Assembly (NCBI GenBank): GCA_022008415.1
Contig: JAIRBC010000031.1
Location: 1-43,716 of the forward strand
DNA length: 43,716 nucleotides
Origin: Cerina litoralis
GTDB taxonomy: Bacteria > Bacteroidota > Bacteroidia > Flavobacteriales > Flavobacteriaceae
Direction of reading: 5' to 3'
In this document: positions 6,811-15,168 of the stretch, in pieces
Position numbering within the stretch: the stretch's first letter is position 1
Layout: the number at the start of each line of letters is the position of its first letter
The notes under the pieces: model-generated
Seen by the model: only the letters and a program-made list of their open reading frames with translations
Database searches by the model: none
What the model was told of the DNA's origin: nothing
Made by a program: the position numbers and the translations under genes

Positions 6811-8007
6811 TTATTTCTCCCCGAACTGTTTCGAGAGGAAATCCCTTTTTACGGTATAGTACCGGCCCTTGGCAGGGGTGAGTCCCAGTCCCGAATCGTG
6901 CCACATTATCATTTTTTGGTATTTCAGGGAATTTTCCTGGTTGACGAGCTTCCAATCGTTTTTAAGGATCTGCCTTAGTTGGGTAAGGTCGGTCTTGACC
7001 TGGGATCGGTTCAGGACCTGTAGGGCATCCATGGGGCATAGGTCCAGCTCTTCTAGTTCAAAGGTCTCCATTGTGCACAGGATAATACTGGCGAGTTCCT
7101 TTTCTACCCGGTTCCGGTTGTTCCTCATCAGGTTCTCCAAGGCTCCGGTCATAATTTGTTCCGGGGAGAACCACATCCTCGTGGTATGGGGACTTACCAG
7201 TTTACGCTGCTGAAGATGATAAAGAAATGCGGGAATCTCACCTTCCAGGTAGTCAAGGAAACGGGTCTCTTCTTTTTTCAAGGTCGAGATCTTTAATACC
7301 CAGAAGCGGGTCTCGTTTTTGTCTATCTTGATAAAGCTGTCCTCCTTGTTGCTACAAAGGATGGACTTCCCAAAGAATTCCACTTCCCGTTTATCCCTTC
7401 CCTTGGCCTCTAGCTTGTTAAAGTTGGTCGTGCTCAAGTACTTGATGCGTTCTGTCATCTCCTCCTTGTTGAACAGTACCTCGTCGATACAGATCAATAG
7501 TTTGTTGACCCAATCGGAGTTAAACTGGCTTGCAAAGCTATCATTGGTCAGATAGGTCATATTGTTTTCAAATACCGACTTGAGCCATTTTAGGAAGGTG
7601 GTCTTGCCCGTGTTGCGTTCCGTGGAGACCAAGCAGAGGATGGGCAGCACCTGGACGGGTCTTAAATATAAAAGTTGCAGATAATCCAATCCCAGTTCCA
7701 GTAGTGGCCCAAAAATATGTTCCAAAAGTTGTAGCGTATATGGGATACCTCCCTTGGTAGGTATATGTTGTAGAGGGGCGTAGGTATTGTAGAACCCGTG
7801 GGATTCCTGTTTATAGTCCACATGGCTCGGGAGACAGGTGAACCCATCGTATTTTTTGATGCTCGCGATCAGGTTCCTGCCATGGTCCTGGCGTAATGCC
7901 TCCAAGGTCCATGGCACTATGATCTCGTTGAAATGACCGGCTATGGTCGGGACACTTACCAATTTGTAGTAACAGGTGCCCACACGGATATAGGGTATGT
8001 CTTTCAT
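6811..8007 (-). CDS. Primase-associated helicase (DUF5906/SF3-like)
   Basis: Replicative helicase of the mobile element, expected to unwind element DNA after excision together with the primase encoded downstream. Walker A is STERNTGKTTF (129-137 region), Walker B is KLLICIDE (169-176), and there is an SF3-like sensor region ending GKSILCSNKEDSFIKIDKNETRFWVLKI. The N-terminal ~100 residues resemble those of virulence-associated E/DUF5906-type proteins, and the C-terminus looks like a winged-helix end. The length (398 aa) is normal and no break is seen. It precedes the primase in the direction of transcription, with 251 bases between its stop and the primase start. Confidence 0.82.
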   Translation of the reverse strand: MKDIPYIRVGTCYYKLVSVPTIAGHFNEIIVPWTLEALRQDHGRNLIASIKKYDGFTCLPSHVDYKQESHGFYNTYAPLQHIPTKGGIPYTLQLLEHIFGPLLELGLDYLQLLYLRPVQVLPILCLVSTERNTGKTTFLKWLKSVFENNMTYLTNDSFASQFNSDWVNKLLICIDEVLFNKEEMTERIKYLSTTNFNKLEAKGRDKREVEFFGKSILCSNKEDSFIKIDKNETRFWVLKISTLKKEETRFLDYLEGEIPAFLYHLQQRKLVSPHTTRMWFSPEQIMTGALENLMRNNRNRVEKELASIILCTMETFELEELDLCPMDALQVLNRSQVKTDLTQLRQILKNDWKLVNQENSLKYQKMIMWHDSGLGLTPAKGRYYTVKRDFLSKQFGEK

Positions 8008-8071
8008 GATATTTAAATTAAAAGGTGGGTGTAAGTAGATTTTTAAATAGAATTTTGGCTACTATTTATTC

Positions 8072-8374
8072 TTATTTTCTTACCGGTGTTACTAGTTTCG
8101 GATTTTTTCGTGCACAATCCAGGAGTTCCTTTTTAGAATAAAAAACGGAGCCGGCAATCTTATAAAATGGAATTAGATGCTTCTTTCTCCATTGGATAAG
8201 ACATTGTTCTGATTTTCCAAGGAATTTTGCAGCTTCCTTTTGAGTAAGGCGATCTTCCTCAGTATCAAGAATCGTATTATTGACTAGTTCGGTTTTGCGA
8301 AGTCTTTTTACGACTAGCTCAATAGTATATTCTAAGTCTTTCTTAGTAAAACCATATAGAATAGGATTTGACAT
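8072..8374 (-). CDS. Excisionase-like helix-turn-helix protein
   Basis: DNA-binding protein of 100 aa with a MerR/excisionase-type HTH in its C-terminal half: LTQKEAAKFLGKSEQCLIQWRKKHLIPFYKIAGSVFYSKKELLD (about 43-87). The N-terminal part is a charged helix. Flavobacterial integrative elements regularly carry such a gene just before the helicase, where it may act as excision factor or regulator. It lies 64 bases upstream of the helicase on the same strand. The role in excision is inferred from family and place. Confidence 0.8.
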   Translation of the reverse strand: MSNPILYGFTKKDLEYTIELVVKRLRKTELVNNTILDTEEDRLTQKEAAKFLGKSEQCLIQWRKKHLIPFYKIAGSVFYSKKELLDCARKNPKLVTPVRK

Positions 8375-8503
8375 AATTTAGCAGTTGTTTAATTAACATT
8401 CATTGACTTCTGCTAAATTCCGGTATCATTGGGCTGGAATTGATTTACCCAAGAGGTTGGGTAATCAATGGTTTTTGAAAATGGGCAATCTGAAGTAAAA
8501 AAC

Positions 8504-9688
8504 CTATGAACTAATTTTAGGTTGGGGAAACCTATCTAGAAATGTATTGATTCGAACTCTTATTTCCTTAGGTAATTCATCGCCGCTTTTAGTGGAAAAG
8601 GAAGTTCTCATACTTTCAAAGCCAAGAACAGGCAATTCTGAAAAGTATTTTTCCAATATTCTTGACAATTTTCGGTCACTATTACTCTTAGAATTTATAA
8701 ATACATTACGTTCTCGGAGATATTTTAGTACTGCAATAAAATCTTTGAGTTCTTCTTTAATGAGTACAGATGGATTAGAAGTATCGGTGGCGACAGGAAG
8801 GTAGTGGTTTTCAGAAAATACTTTTGAATATCCTGTACAGGATGTAATAAAATCCCTAGCATTGATTTTTGGCAAATAGTTGATTGTAAAGACTTCTAAA
8901 ATTTTAACCAGATCAGATTGTCTAAAAGTCTTACTGATTAGTATACGTTCCTTGGCTATGGTACCTTCAAGATTTATTTTATTGATAATGTGAATGGCAT
9001 CTTTTAACCCCCTTTTATCCAAGCTAACACCATTCTCATTAAGGTTGATGTTGATTAACAGTGCATCTTTCACCTCGTCGATGGATGCAGTCATTCTTTT
9101 TGGCTCTAACATCGTTAGAACGATTTGTATACCTGTTTGAAAAGCATATCGATAATTGAAAATTTCCCTGATCCATTTGGATTCTACGTGCCTTTCAATT
9201 TCATATTTGAATCTGGCAAAATCAAGTTCTGCCAAAATTCTATTTTTGAAATCAGCTTTCAATAACTCCTTAATCAGATACGATTGGTTTTCTGAATAAG
9301 TAACCTTGCCAGATTCATAATGTGGATAAGTAAGGTCGTCATTTATAATTAGCTTTAAGGAGATTTCATAGAAGCTTCTCTGCTCTTTCTCATTATGTAA
9401 TTTAAAAGCACTGGGAGAACAAGTTTGGAATTTAATCAGGGTAAAATCACGCTTATCCTCTTTAATAGTCCAGAACATTTTTAGCGCTAACCATACACAA
9501 ATAACTATAACTAGGAAGAGAAGTGGAATTAGGTATTTTAAACCAATAGGCGAGTTAAAAGAGTCTGGATCTATATTTACTGCAATCAAAATAAGAATTA
9601 ACAAGGAAAGCAATGGAAAAAAGAACAGTAGGGTTTTATTATTTTTTAAAACCAACTTATGCACCGCATATTCCAAAAACTTTCTCAT
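8504..9688 (-). CDS. Two-TM membrane protein of unknown function next to the integrase
   Basis: I do not recognise the family. The 394-residue protein has two hydrophobic segments near the N-terminus (about 20-38, LLFFFPLLSLLILILIAV, and 51-71, YLIPLLFLVIVICVWLALKMF). A ~320-residue soluble, probably cytoplasmic domain follows, with no catalytic motif I can name. Its codon use is AT-rich like the Thoeris genes and unlike the mob genes. It sits between the excisionase-like gene and the integrase, a common cargo slot in these elements, so it could be a defence or toxin-type gene. That is a guess from position only. Confidence 0.7.
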   Translation of the reverse strand: MRKFLEYAVHKLVLKNNKTLLFFFPLLSLLILILIAVNIDPDSFNSPIGLKYLIPLLFLVIVICVWLALKMFWTIKEDKRDFTLIKFQTCSPSAFKLHNEKEQRSFYEISLKLIINDDLTYPHYESGKVTYSENQSYLIKELLKADFKNRILAELDFARFKYEIERHVESKWIREIFNYRYAFQTGIQIVLTMLEPKRMTASIDEVKDALLININLNENGVSLDKRGLKDAIHIINKINLEGTIAKERILISKTFRQSDLVKILEVFTINYLPKINARDFITSCTGYSKVFSENHYLPVATDTSNPSVLIKEELKDFIAVLKYLRERNVFINSKSNSDRKLSRILEKYFSELPVLGFESMRTSFSTKSGDELPKEIRVRINTFLDRFPQPKISS

Positions 9689-9722
9689 CTAGATTGATTT
9701 ATTAGCAACCTTAGGTAATCCG

Positions 9723-10970
9723 CTAAGCCGATGTTCCCATTTTATCCCAGGTGTTATCCATCTCTTGTCTTTTAAAATCTTCCGCAATATCAACGTATCG
9801 TCTAAAAGAAGCCTCGTCTTTGTGGCCAGTAATATTTCTTACAACCATAGCTTTCATTCCAAGAACAAGACTGTTGGTTACAAAAGTTTTTCTGGCTGTA
9901 TGACTTGTTATTAACTTAAATTTCGGATAGGTTTTATCGATTCTTTCCTGACCTATATACCTGGTAATTGTAGTGAGAGTATTTATTCCTACCATTTCAC
10001 AACAATCCTTAATATATTCATTGAATTTTTGGGAGGAGATGGTTGGAATCGGCTCATAAATTGTATCTACGTATTTATCCAGGATACTTTTGGAATACTT
10101 GTTCAATGGTATCTTCTGGTCAATGGTTCTAGTCTTCACAATATTTAATTTTAAGTGATTATCAAAGACATTTGAGGTCGTTAATCTTTTTATATCACTA
10201 AACCGGAGTCCGGTAAAACAACCAAGGCAATAAAAGTCGCGAACATGTTCTAATCTTCTTGACTTAAACTCATGCTTGTAAAGTTTCATCAATTCATCAA
10301 TGGTTAGATAGATTACCTCTATATCATCTTGAGGCTTTTTGAATCTTTTATAAGTAAGGTTTTCGTGATAACCCCTCTCCAAAGACCAAGTCATAAAAGT
10401 TTTAATGATCGATACTAACTTTCCAAAGTAGTTGTTGAGGGTCTTTCGTTCTAAAAATGAATAATCCCGGAACTTTTCGTAAAAGTCAATATTTATAGTG
10501 TCGAAACGAACAGAATAACCAGTACTGTTTTGAAAAGCCTCCAAAAAGTTTGTGACAGTAGTGTATTTTTTGATGGTACCTTGCACTTTAGTGGTTTTAC
10601 TAGTCTCTATAAATTCATCAAAACAGGTAAAGAAATTAGGCGCCAAACTATTATGTCCGAAATGTTTGTCCGCAAGTTTGTTTAACACATATTCCTCTGA
10701 TGCCGAAATGTTGTGCAAGTGAATATATCGGAAAATGGCATTTACTTTTTCTTGAAATTCATCTAATATTTTATTGTACTCAATGTGATTGTTATACGCT
10801 TCTGATTTGGCATTTGGTTTGATGCGCTGATTTTTCCAATGCTTTTCTGTAGTTTTAACGGACTTGATGTTTTTTCTAATTCTAGCACCCTGAAAAGTAA
10901 TTACCGCTCTAATGGGTATAGTTCCATCTATATTTTTTTTATCCTTCCGTAAACTATAGGTTGTCTGCAT
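9723..10970 (-). CDS. Tyrosine recombinase/integrase
   Basis: Site-specific recombinase that integrates and excises the element. Domains in order are an arm-binding N-terminus (about 1-60, TYSLRKDKKNIDGTIPIRAVITFQG), a SAM-like core-binding domain (about 110-200) and a catalytic domain with Arg256 (CFTGLRFSDI), Lys280, His357-Arg360 (SHTARKTF), His383 (TGHKDE) and nucleophile Tyr392 (RRYVDI). All residues are present and the length (415 aa) is normal for Bacteroidota integrases. It is the outermost gene at the right end and reads inward, with tandem G-rich repeats and an attachment-site-like region behind its start. Confidence 0.95.
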   Translation of the reverse strand: MQTTYSLRKDKKNIDGTIPIRAVITFQGARIRKNIKSVKTTEKHWKNQRIKPNAKSEAYNNHIEYNKILDEFQEKVNAIFRYIHLHNISASEEYVLNKLADKHFGHNSLAPNFFTCFDEFIETSKTTKVQGTIKKYTTVTNFLEAFQNSTGYSVRFDTINIDFYEKFRDYSFLERKTLNNYFGKLVSIIKTFMTWSLERGYHENLTYKRFKKPQDDIEVIYLTIDELMKLYKHEFKSRRLEHVRDFYCLGCFTGLRFSDIKRLTTSNVFDNHLKLNIVKTRTIDQKIPLNKYSKSILDKYVDTIYEPIPTISSQKFNEYIKDCCEMVGINTLTTITRYIGQERIDKTYPKFKLITSHTARKTFVTNSLVLGMKAMVVRNITGHKDEASFRRYVDIAEDFKRQEMDNTWDKMGTSA

Positions 10971-11025
10971 TTCAATAACATTTAGCTGTGTTTAATTCAA
11001 AATGTGTTAATCTTGATTAAAAATG

Positions 11026-11050
11026 ATAAAAAGGGGGGCAAAAAGGGGGG
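11026..11050. repeat. Tandem AAAAAGGGGGGC repeats, probable integrase arm sites
   Basis: Two consecutive copies of AAAAAGGGGGGC stand about 60 bases upstream of the integrase start, between it and the presumed element end. Short tandem direct repeats in this place are typical arm-type binding sites for the N-terminal domain of tyrosine recombinases. Confidence 0.55.
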
Positions 11051-11157
11051 CAGAATTCATCAAATATTCCGTGAAAAATTGTGAAAGGGAATTCCGCTCA
11101 GCCCTTATGTACACTAATATAAGCAATTAATCTGGATTATACAGGGTGAATGTTAAA

Positions 11158-11186
11158 AGAGGGTGCAGGTGGGACCACATAGAAAT
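11158..11186. other. Candidate right attachment site (tRNA 3'-end-like)
   Basis: The sequence TGCAGGTGGGACCACA (11164-11179) looks like the acceptor-stem end of a tRNA (possibly tRNA-Glu, which ends GGGACCACA in many bacteria). A terminator follows at once. No full tRNA is present: the T-arm and everything upstream are missing. This is what remains at the distal side when an element inserts into a tRNA 3' end. The intact tRNA would be outside the window to the left. Confidence 0.35.
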
Positions 11187-11188
11187 CA

Positions 11189-11220
11189 GACAGTTACATA
11201 TTTTGTAGCTGTCTTTTTTG
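11189..11220 (+). terminator. Rho-independent terminator at the element's right edge
   Basis: GACAGTTACA (11189-11198) pairs with TGTAGCTGTC (11204-11213) with one G-T pair, followed by TTTTTTG. It is orphaned from any gene on the plus strand, which fits a displaced tRNA or other RNA gene. From here to 11451 I see no gene; the only other structure is a short hairpin CGACATA/TATGTCG at about 11304-11327. Confidence 0.7.
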
Positions 11221-11451
11221 TTTTACGGCGTGCTTTCTGCGTGCTTTTTGGATAACTTCGGTATTTGGCATTGTAGTAGGATTTTATTATGGGTGGATAA
11301 CATCGACATACTTGTATTTATATGTCGAAATCATGCACAATCCGAATGACCGTAAGAGGATAAGAATTTAATATGATCCTTTAAAACAGAGGCGGGATTT
11401 ACGATTTATTCTCTAGTTAATTTGGGCACTTAATATTCACCGAGTAAATCA

Positions 11452-12171
11452 CTATATTTTCCTTTCTTTCCTCCAGTTCTCAAATTCTAAACCAATCTTT
11501 TCATCGGTAAGGGGATAGAGGCCGATTACCGATTTACCTTGTTGCACTTTCTCCATTACAAATTCCTCAAATACCGCCATTTGTATACATTCATCGGCCA
11601 CTTCGTCCGCGATTTTGGCTGGAATTACCATAACACCGTCATCGTCGCCCAGTACGATATCACCCGGAAAAACGGCGACATCCCCGCACCCGATGGGTTC
11701 GTTAATGGCGATGGCCTGGTGCAAGGTTAGATTGGTAGGGGCCGAAGGCCTGTTGTGATATGACGAAAAATCCAGATCCGCTATCTCGGTAGAATCCCTA
11801 AATCCCCCATCGGTTACGATACCGGCCACACCTCGGACCATCAATCTAGTTACGAGTATGGAACCGGCAGATGCGGCCCGGGCATCCTTTCTGCTATCTA
11901 TGACCATAATGGAGCCCATTGGGCATTCTTCAACGGCCACCCGTTGTAAATGTTTGGGATCTTTAAACACTTCTATCGGGTTTAAGTCCTCCCTAGCGGG
12001 AATATATCGCAAGGTATATGCCTCCCCTACCATAGTAGGCCGTTCTTTCCGGAGTGGTACGACTCCCTGAATAAATTGATTTTTCAACCCTCTTTTATAC
12101 AGACAGGTAGCTACGGTAGCCGTGCTAATAGATTTCAATTTTTCGATTGCCGAAGCTGACTTTGAATTCAT
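11452..12171 (-). CDS. RraA-like/HMG-CHA aldolase family protein
   Basis: Member of the RraA-like family, whose enzymes cleave or decarboxylate 2-oxo acids such as 4-hydroxy-4-methyl-2-oxoglutarate in a divalent-metal-dependent way. The key segment GVAGIVTDGGFRDSTEI holds the conserved Gly-rich turn and the Arg-Asp pair, and GDVAVFPGDIVLGDDDGVMVIP is the second family signature. The 239-residue length is normal. It is downstream of the Tat-signal TIM-barrel gene on the same strand (104-base gap). The pair diverges from the gluconokinase-like gene, so a role in sugar-acid breakdown is likely. The substrate is not readable. Confidence 0.85.
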   Translation of the reverse strand: MNSKSASAIEKLKSISTATVATCLYKRGLKNQFIQGVVPLRKERPTMVGEAYTLRYIPAREDLNPIEVFKDPKHLQRVAVEECPMGSIMVIDSRKDARAASAGSILVTRLMVRGVAGIVTDGGFRDSTEIADLDFSSYHNRPSAPTNLTLHQAIAINEPIGCGDVAVFPGDIVLGDDDGVMVIPAKIADEVADECIQMAVFEEFVMEKVQQGKSVIGLYPLTDEKIGLEFENWRKERKI

Positions 12172-12275
12172 CGCGTTTTATATTTAAGATTTTAAATGAT
12201 TATCCTATCACACCGGGCGGGCGCTAAGTAAGACAAAAGAACACCTTAGGTACCAAAACGGACAAGCATAAATTT

Positions 12276-13244
12276 TTATTCGGATTTATCCCACGTTTCC
12301 TTTAGATATACCAGGTCTTTTTTCATCTTCCCAAAAAGTTCGTTTTTGTCTATGGTTAAATGGGATGCCCCATGTTCCGCACCCCCAAGGTCATATTCAA
12401 AGTGTAGTGAAACAGGGACATTTATTTTGAATTTCTTCAACAATGAAAAATAGCGCTTAAAATCTACCATTCCTTCTCCAAGTGGGGTATTCACCGGTTG
12501 CCACTTGCCATTTACCAATCCCCATTTAAAATCCTTGATTACTATAGATTTAACGTAAGGCCGTATCCTTCGCAAGCCGAGTTCCCAGCAACTCCCCCCT
12601 TCAACGACCGCATGTCTGATATCGTATTGGCATCCTATATGTTCGTTATTTGTAGCGGAAAGAATAGGTAACAAATCCCATATGGGGGCACCAACATGAT
12701 CGCCGGCATGGTTTTGATAACAGCCGATTAATCCCAAATCTGCGTTTAACAACTCCAATTTTTTGGCCTGCTGTCCATAAATAGCTTGACTTTCTGTAAT
12801 CGTTCTCTCTTCGGGATAGGTTAACCAGTCTGTACGGTAATGAGTAAGACCCAACGTACTTGCCGTTTCCAAAACCGTTTTTTGTTCCGTGTTGTTCACG
12901 TCCCAAACATTTGTGGTCATCATCCCAGGTTTTATACCATATTTCTTCATTGCGGCTACCGCCTTTGGTAAATCATCGACTACTCTTTCCGGAAGAACAT
13001 GTCCCTTCGGTCTTACGGTAAGATCCAGTCCATCAAAACCCATCTCGGCAGCGGCCTCCGACATGTCTTCGTAATTAAGGAACTGAAGGTGTTTGGAGAA
13101 TAGGCTTATGGAGATATTTTCGTCGACTGCGGGCAGTGAAGGATAGAGGCTACTTTTAAAGCCAAGCAACGGAACGGCCCCAAGGGCAGTGGATGAAACT
13201 TTTACAAAATGCCTTCTAGATAGCTGGGTGGGGCCTTTTTTCAT
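12276..13244 (-). CDS. Tat-exported sugar phosphate isomerase/epimerase-like TIM-barrel protein
   Basis: Xylose-isomerase-like/AP-endonuclease-2-type TIM barrel. The N-terminus MKKGPTQLSRRHFVKVSSTALGAVPLLG is a clear twin-arginine signal (SRRHFVK), so the protein is folded with its metal in the cytoplasm and exported to the periplasm. The barrel runs from about residue 45 to 320, with acidic and histidine residues at strand ends (GFDGLDLTVRP, YRTDWLTYP, GCYQNHAGDH, QYDIRH, SLHFEYDLGG) expected to bind a divalent metal. 322 aa is normal. It may isomerise or epimerise uronates or related acids in the periplasm; no substrate can be named. The promoter region towards 13369 is shared with the gluconokinase-like gene. 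Confidence 0.83.
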   Translation of the reverse strand: MKKGPTQLSRRHFVKVSSTALGAVPLLGFKSSLYPSLPAVDENISISLFSKHLQFLNYEDMSEAAAEMGFDGLDLTVRPKGHVLPERVVDDLPKAVAAMKKYGIKPGMMTTNVWDVNNTEQKTVLETASTLGLTHYRTDWLTYPEERTITESQAIYGQQAKKLELLNADLGLIGCYQNHAGDHVGAPIWDLLPILSATNNEHIGCQYDIRHAVVEGGSCWELGLRRIRPYVKSIVIKDFKWGLVNGKWQPVNTPLGEGMVDFKRYFSLLKKFKINVPVSLHFEYDLGGAEHGASHLTIDKNELFGKMKKDLVYLKETWDKSE

Positions 13245-13281
13245 TTAGTCAATTTTTAACAGCTTAATGATATGGTTTTTG

Positions 13282-13357
13282 TGTTAAATATTTGTCAATT
13301 AAACAAATATACATATATTTGGAAAACCAAACTGGATAACCACATTGGTAAACCAAT
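13282..13357 (+). promoter_or_regulatory. Promoter with three GntR-type operators before the gluconokinase-like gene
   Basis: A Bacteroidota promoter is visible: TTG at 13292-13294, a 19-bp spacer, TATATTTG (TAnnTTTG) at 13314-13321. Three operator-like palindromes overlap or follow the -7 element: TTGGAAAACCAA (13319-13330), CTGGATAACCA (13332-13342) and ATTGGTAAACCAAT (13344-13357). The 76 bases are repeated at 15498-15573 with only two differences. Binding of the FadR-type repressor here would block initiation. CAAATATA at 13304-13311 gives a -7-like box on the other strand, so the divergent gene may share control. Confidence 0.75.
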
Positions 13358-13369
13358 TTAACACGTGGT

Positions 13370-13870
13370 ATGAAAAATTATAACTACATAGTCATTCTGG
13401 TGGGAGTTTGCGGGACAGGAAAGAGCGCCGTAGGCCAAAAAGTAGCCCAAAGGTTGGAGGTTCCTTTCTTTGACGCGGACAAGTTGCCTACCTCCAATTA
13501 TCTGCCTAAGGGAAAGCTCCCTCAAGAGGTGGATCTGGAAAAATGGTTGACTTGTGTCGAAGGGTTAATTGCAACCCAATCCACTCAAAAGGGCTGTGTG
13601 ATTTCCTGTTCGGTTTTAAAAGTGGTGCACCGCAGAAGGTTATCCGCCAATATAGATCATCAATTGGATTGGGTTTATATGAACGCCTCTTACGACAATG
13701 TCGCCCAACGCGTCGAACAGCTTAGGGACAATGACCGGTCTGCTTCCGTACTTAAATCGGACTTCGAGACGCTCGAGGCTCCGAAACGGGCTTTGACCAT
13801 CGATATGACCTATCCAGAAGGCGAAATCGTAGATACCATATTAAAATACCTGGCCCGTAAGTACGGATGA
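13370..13870 (+). CDS. Gluconokinase-like P-loop kinase
   Basis: Small cytoplasmic sugar-acid kinase of the GntK family (gluconate + ATP to 6-phosphogluconate). The P-loop is GVCGTGKSAVG (12-22). FFDADKLPTSNYLPKGKLP matches the family's D-D-x-H-P...K-M region but lacks the His. SCSVLKVVHRRRL corresponds to the family motif CSALKxxYRDxLR. 166 aa is the usual length. It is directly behind the operator-bearing promoter and ahead of a KDG-kinase paralogue, so it is probably induced with alginate. It could act on gluconate or on a related aldonate from the alginate or polyuronate pathway. Confidence 0.8.
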   Translation: MKNYNYIVILVGVCGTGKSAVGQKVAQRLEVPFFDADKLPTSNYLPKGKLPQEVDLEKWLTCVEGLIATQSTQKGCVISCSVLKVVHRRRLSANIDHQLDWVYMNASYDNVAQRVEQLRDNDRSASVLKSDFETLEAPKRALTIDMTYPEGEIVDTILKYLARKYG

Positions 13871-14163
13871 CGCCTAGGATTACGGCGTTATTTCTCCTAG
13901 ATAGGTAGTGCGCAAATTGTTTTGTAATTTAAACTGGGTTGCCAATTTTCGGGAAAGTACTGAAAAACCACCTCCCGAACCTTCGATAAGTAAAGAGTAA
14001 GGGATTTCAGCTAATTCGGGAAACGACTTCGTTGACAACAAAGTGAAATGGGTTGCCCGGTTGTGGGGCGCAAAAAATAATACCCACTCGAATATCAAAA
14101 TAAAGAATGCAGGGGAGTTAATTGTAGAAGAAACTATCCTCTTAAGTTAATGTACTAGAAATT

Positions 14164-15168
14164 ATGGCTAAAAAATTGATAACATTTGGTGAAGTAATGA
14201 TGCGTTTGTCCCCACCGGGATATGGGAAATTTTCTCAGGCCTCTTCCTTCGAGCTTGTATACGGAGGGGGCGAGGCGAACGTAGCCATTTCTTGCGCCTA
14301 TTTAGGCATGAAAGCCGCCCACGTTACCCGTTTTCCAGATAACGCCCTTGGAAAGGCGGCCACACAATTTTTACGTAAGCATTGGCTAAGCACGGAACAC
14401 GTTATTTATGGCGATGACATGTTAGGCAAGTATTTTCTTGAAAAGGGTGCCGTGCATAGGCCCAGTGTAGTAATTTACGAAAGGGAAGGGTCTTCTTTCT
14501 CTTTGATTGAACCATCCATGGTGAATTGGGACGAGGTGCTCAAAGATGCCGATTGGTTCCATTGGACAGGGATTACGCCGGCCATTTCGGATGGAGCCGC
14601 CATGTGTTGCCTAGAAGCTATTAAAACGGCGAACAAATTGGGAATAACGGTTTCGGGGGATATTAATTCACGCAGCAACATGTGGAAGTACGGGAAAACC
14701 ATGCAGGAAGTTATGCCAGAATTGGTGCAAAATTGTGATATTGTGCTTTCTAGCACCCATGGTATCCATGAAATTTTCGGAATCGGTCAATTGGGGGGAA
14801 AGTTTCGGTTCTCGGCCAAAGGGCTAATGGATACTTTTCCAAGAATTAAGAAAGTAGTAGGAAAAAAAAGGAAATCCATAAGCGCGTCCCACCAACAAAT
14901 ACAGGGTAAAATGTGGAACGGACACGAGTATATTAAAACCGAAAGATTGAATATTACCCACGTCATAGATCGTGTTGGCACCGGGGATGCCTTTGCCTCC
15001 GGTCTAATATACGGGTTGTTGCATTACGGTGATGATATGCAAGCATTGAATTTTGCTTCCGCTGCCTGTGCATTAAAACATACCGTGCCAGGGGATGTAA
15101 ATATGGTTTCGTTGGAAAACGTACAAAGTTTAATGGCTGGGGATACTTCAGGCGCAATAAGAAGGTAG
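14164..15168 (+). CDS. PfkB-family sugar kinase, divergent KDG kinase paralogue
   Basis: Related to 2-keto-3-deoxygluconate kinase and clearly a paralogue of the kinase at 31679-32725 (shared FGEVMMRLSPPGYGKFSQA, VYGGGEANVAIS, WFHWTGITPAIS, SISASH, DRVGTGDAFASGLIYGLL). The catalytic Asp of GTGDAFASG is kept. Two other places are altered: the ILGNEEDAE loop of the paralogue is VLSSTHGIHEIF here, and the TTLRGSISASH stretch is VGKKRKSISASH. Both lie near the nucleotide and substrate sites, so specificity or activity may differ. It is 293 bases after the gluconokinase-like gene; the gap holds no convincing gene. Confidence 0.78.
   Translation: MAKKLITFGEVMMRLSPPGYGKFSQASSFELVYGGGEANVAISCAYLGMKAAHVTRFPDNALGKAATQFLRKHWLSTEHVIYGDDMLGKYFLEKGAVHRPSVVIYEREGSSFSLIEPSMVNWDEVLKDADWFHWTGITPAISDGAAMCCLEAIKTANKLGITVSGDINSRSNMWKYGKTMQEVMPELVQNCDIVLSSTHGIHEIFGIGQLGGKFRFSAKGLMDTFPRIKKVVGKKRKSISASHQQIQGKMWNGHEYIKTERLNITHVIDRVGTGDAFASGLIYGLLHYGDDMQALNFASAACALKHTVPGDVNMVSLENVQSLMAGDTSGAIRR

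Noticed and set aside
6695-6955. Minus-strand ORF of 86 aa overlapping the end of the helicase
   Set aside because: Most of it is a shadow of the helicase C-terminus in another frame. Only its last ~30 residues lie outside, with no good start, so I do not call a gene.
11304-11327. Short hairpin CGACATA/TATGTCG as operator or terminator
   Set aside because: A 7-bp stem in AT-rich sequence with no gene directly beside it and no T-tract; likely chance.
13880-14098. Minus-strand ORF of 72 aa between the gluconokinase-like and KDG-kinase-like genes
   Set aside because: No recognisable motif, opposite to the operon direction, and short enough to be chance.
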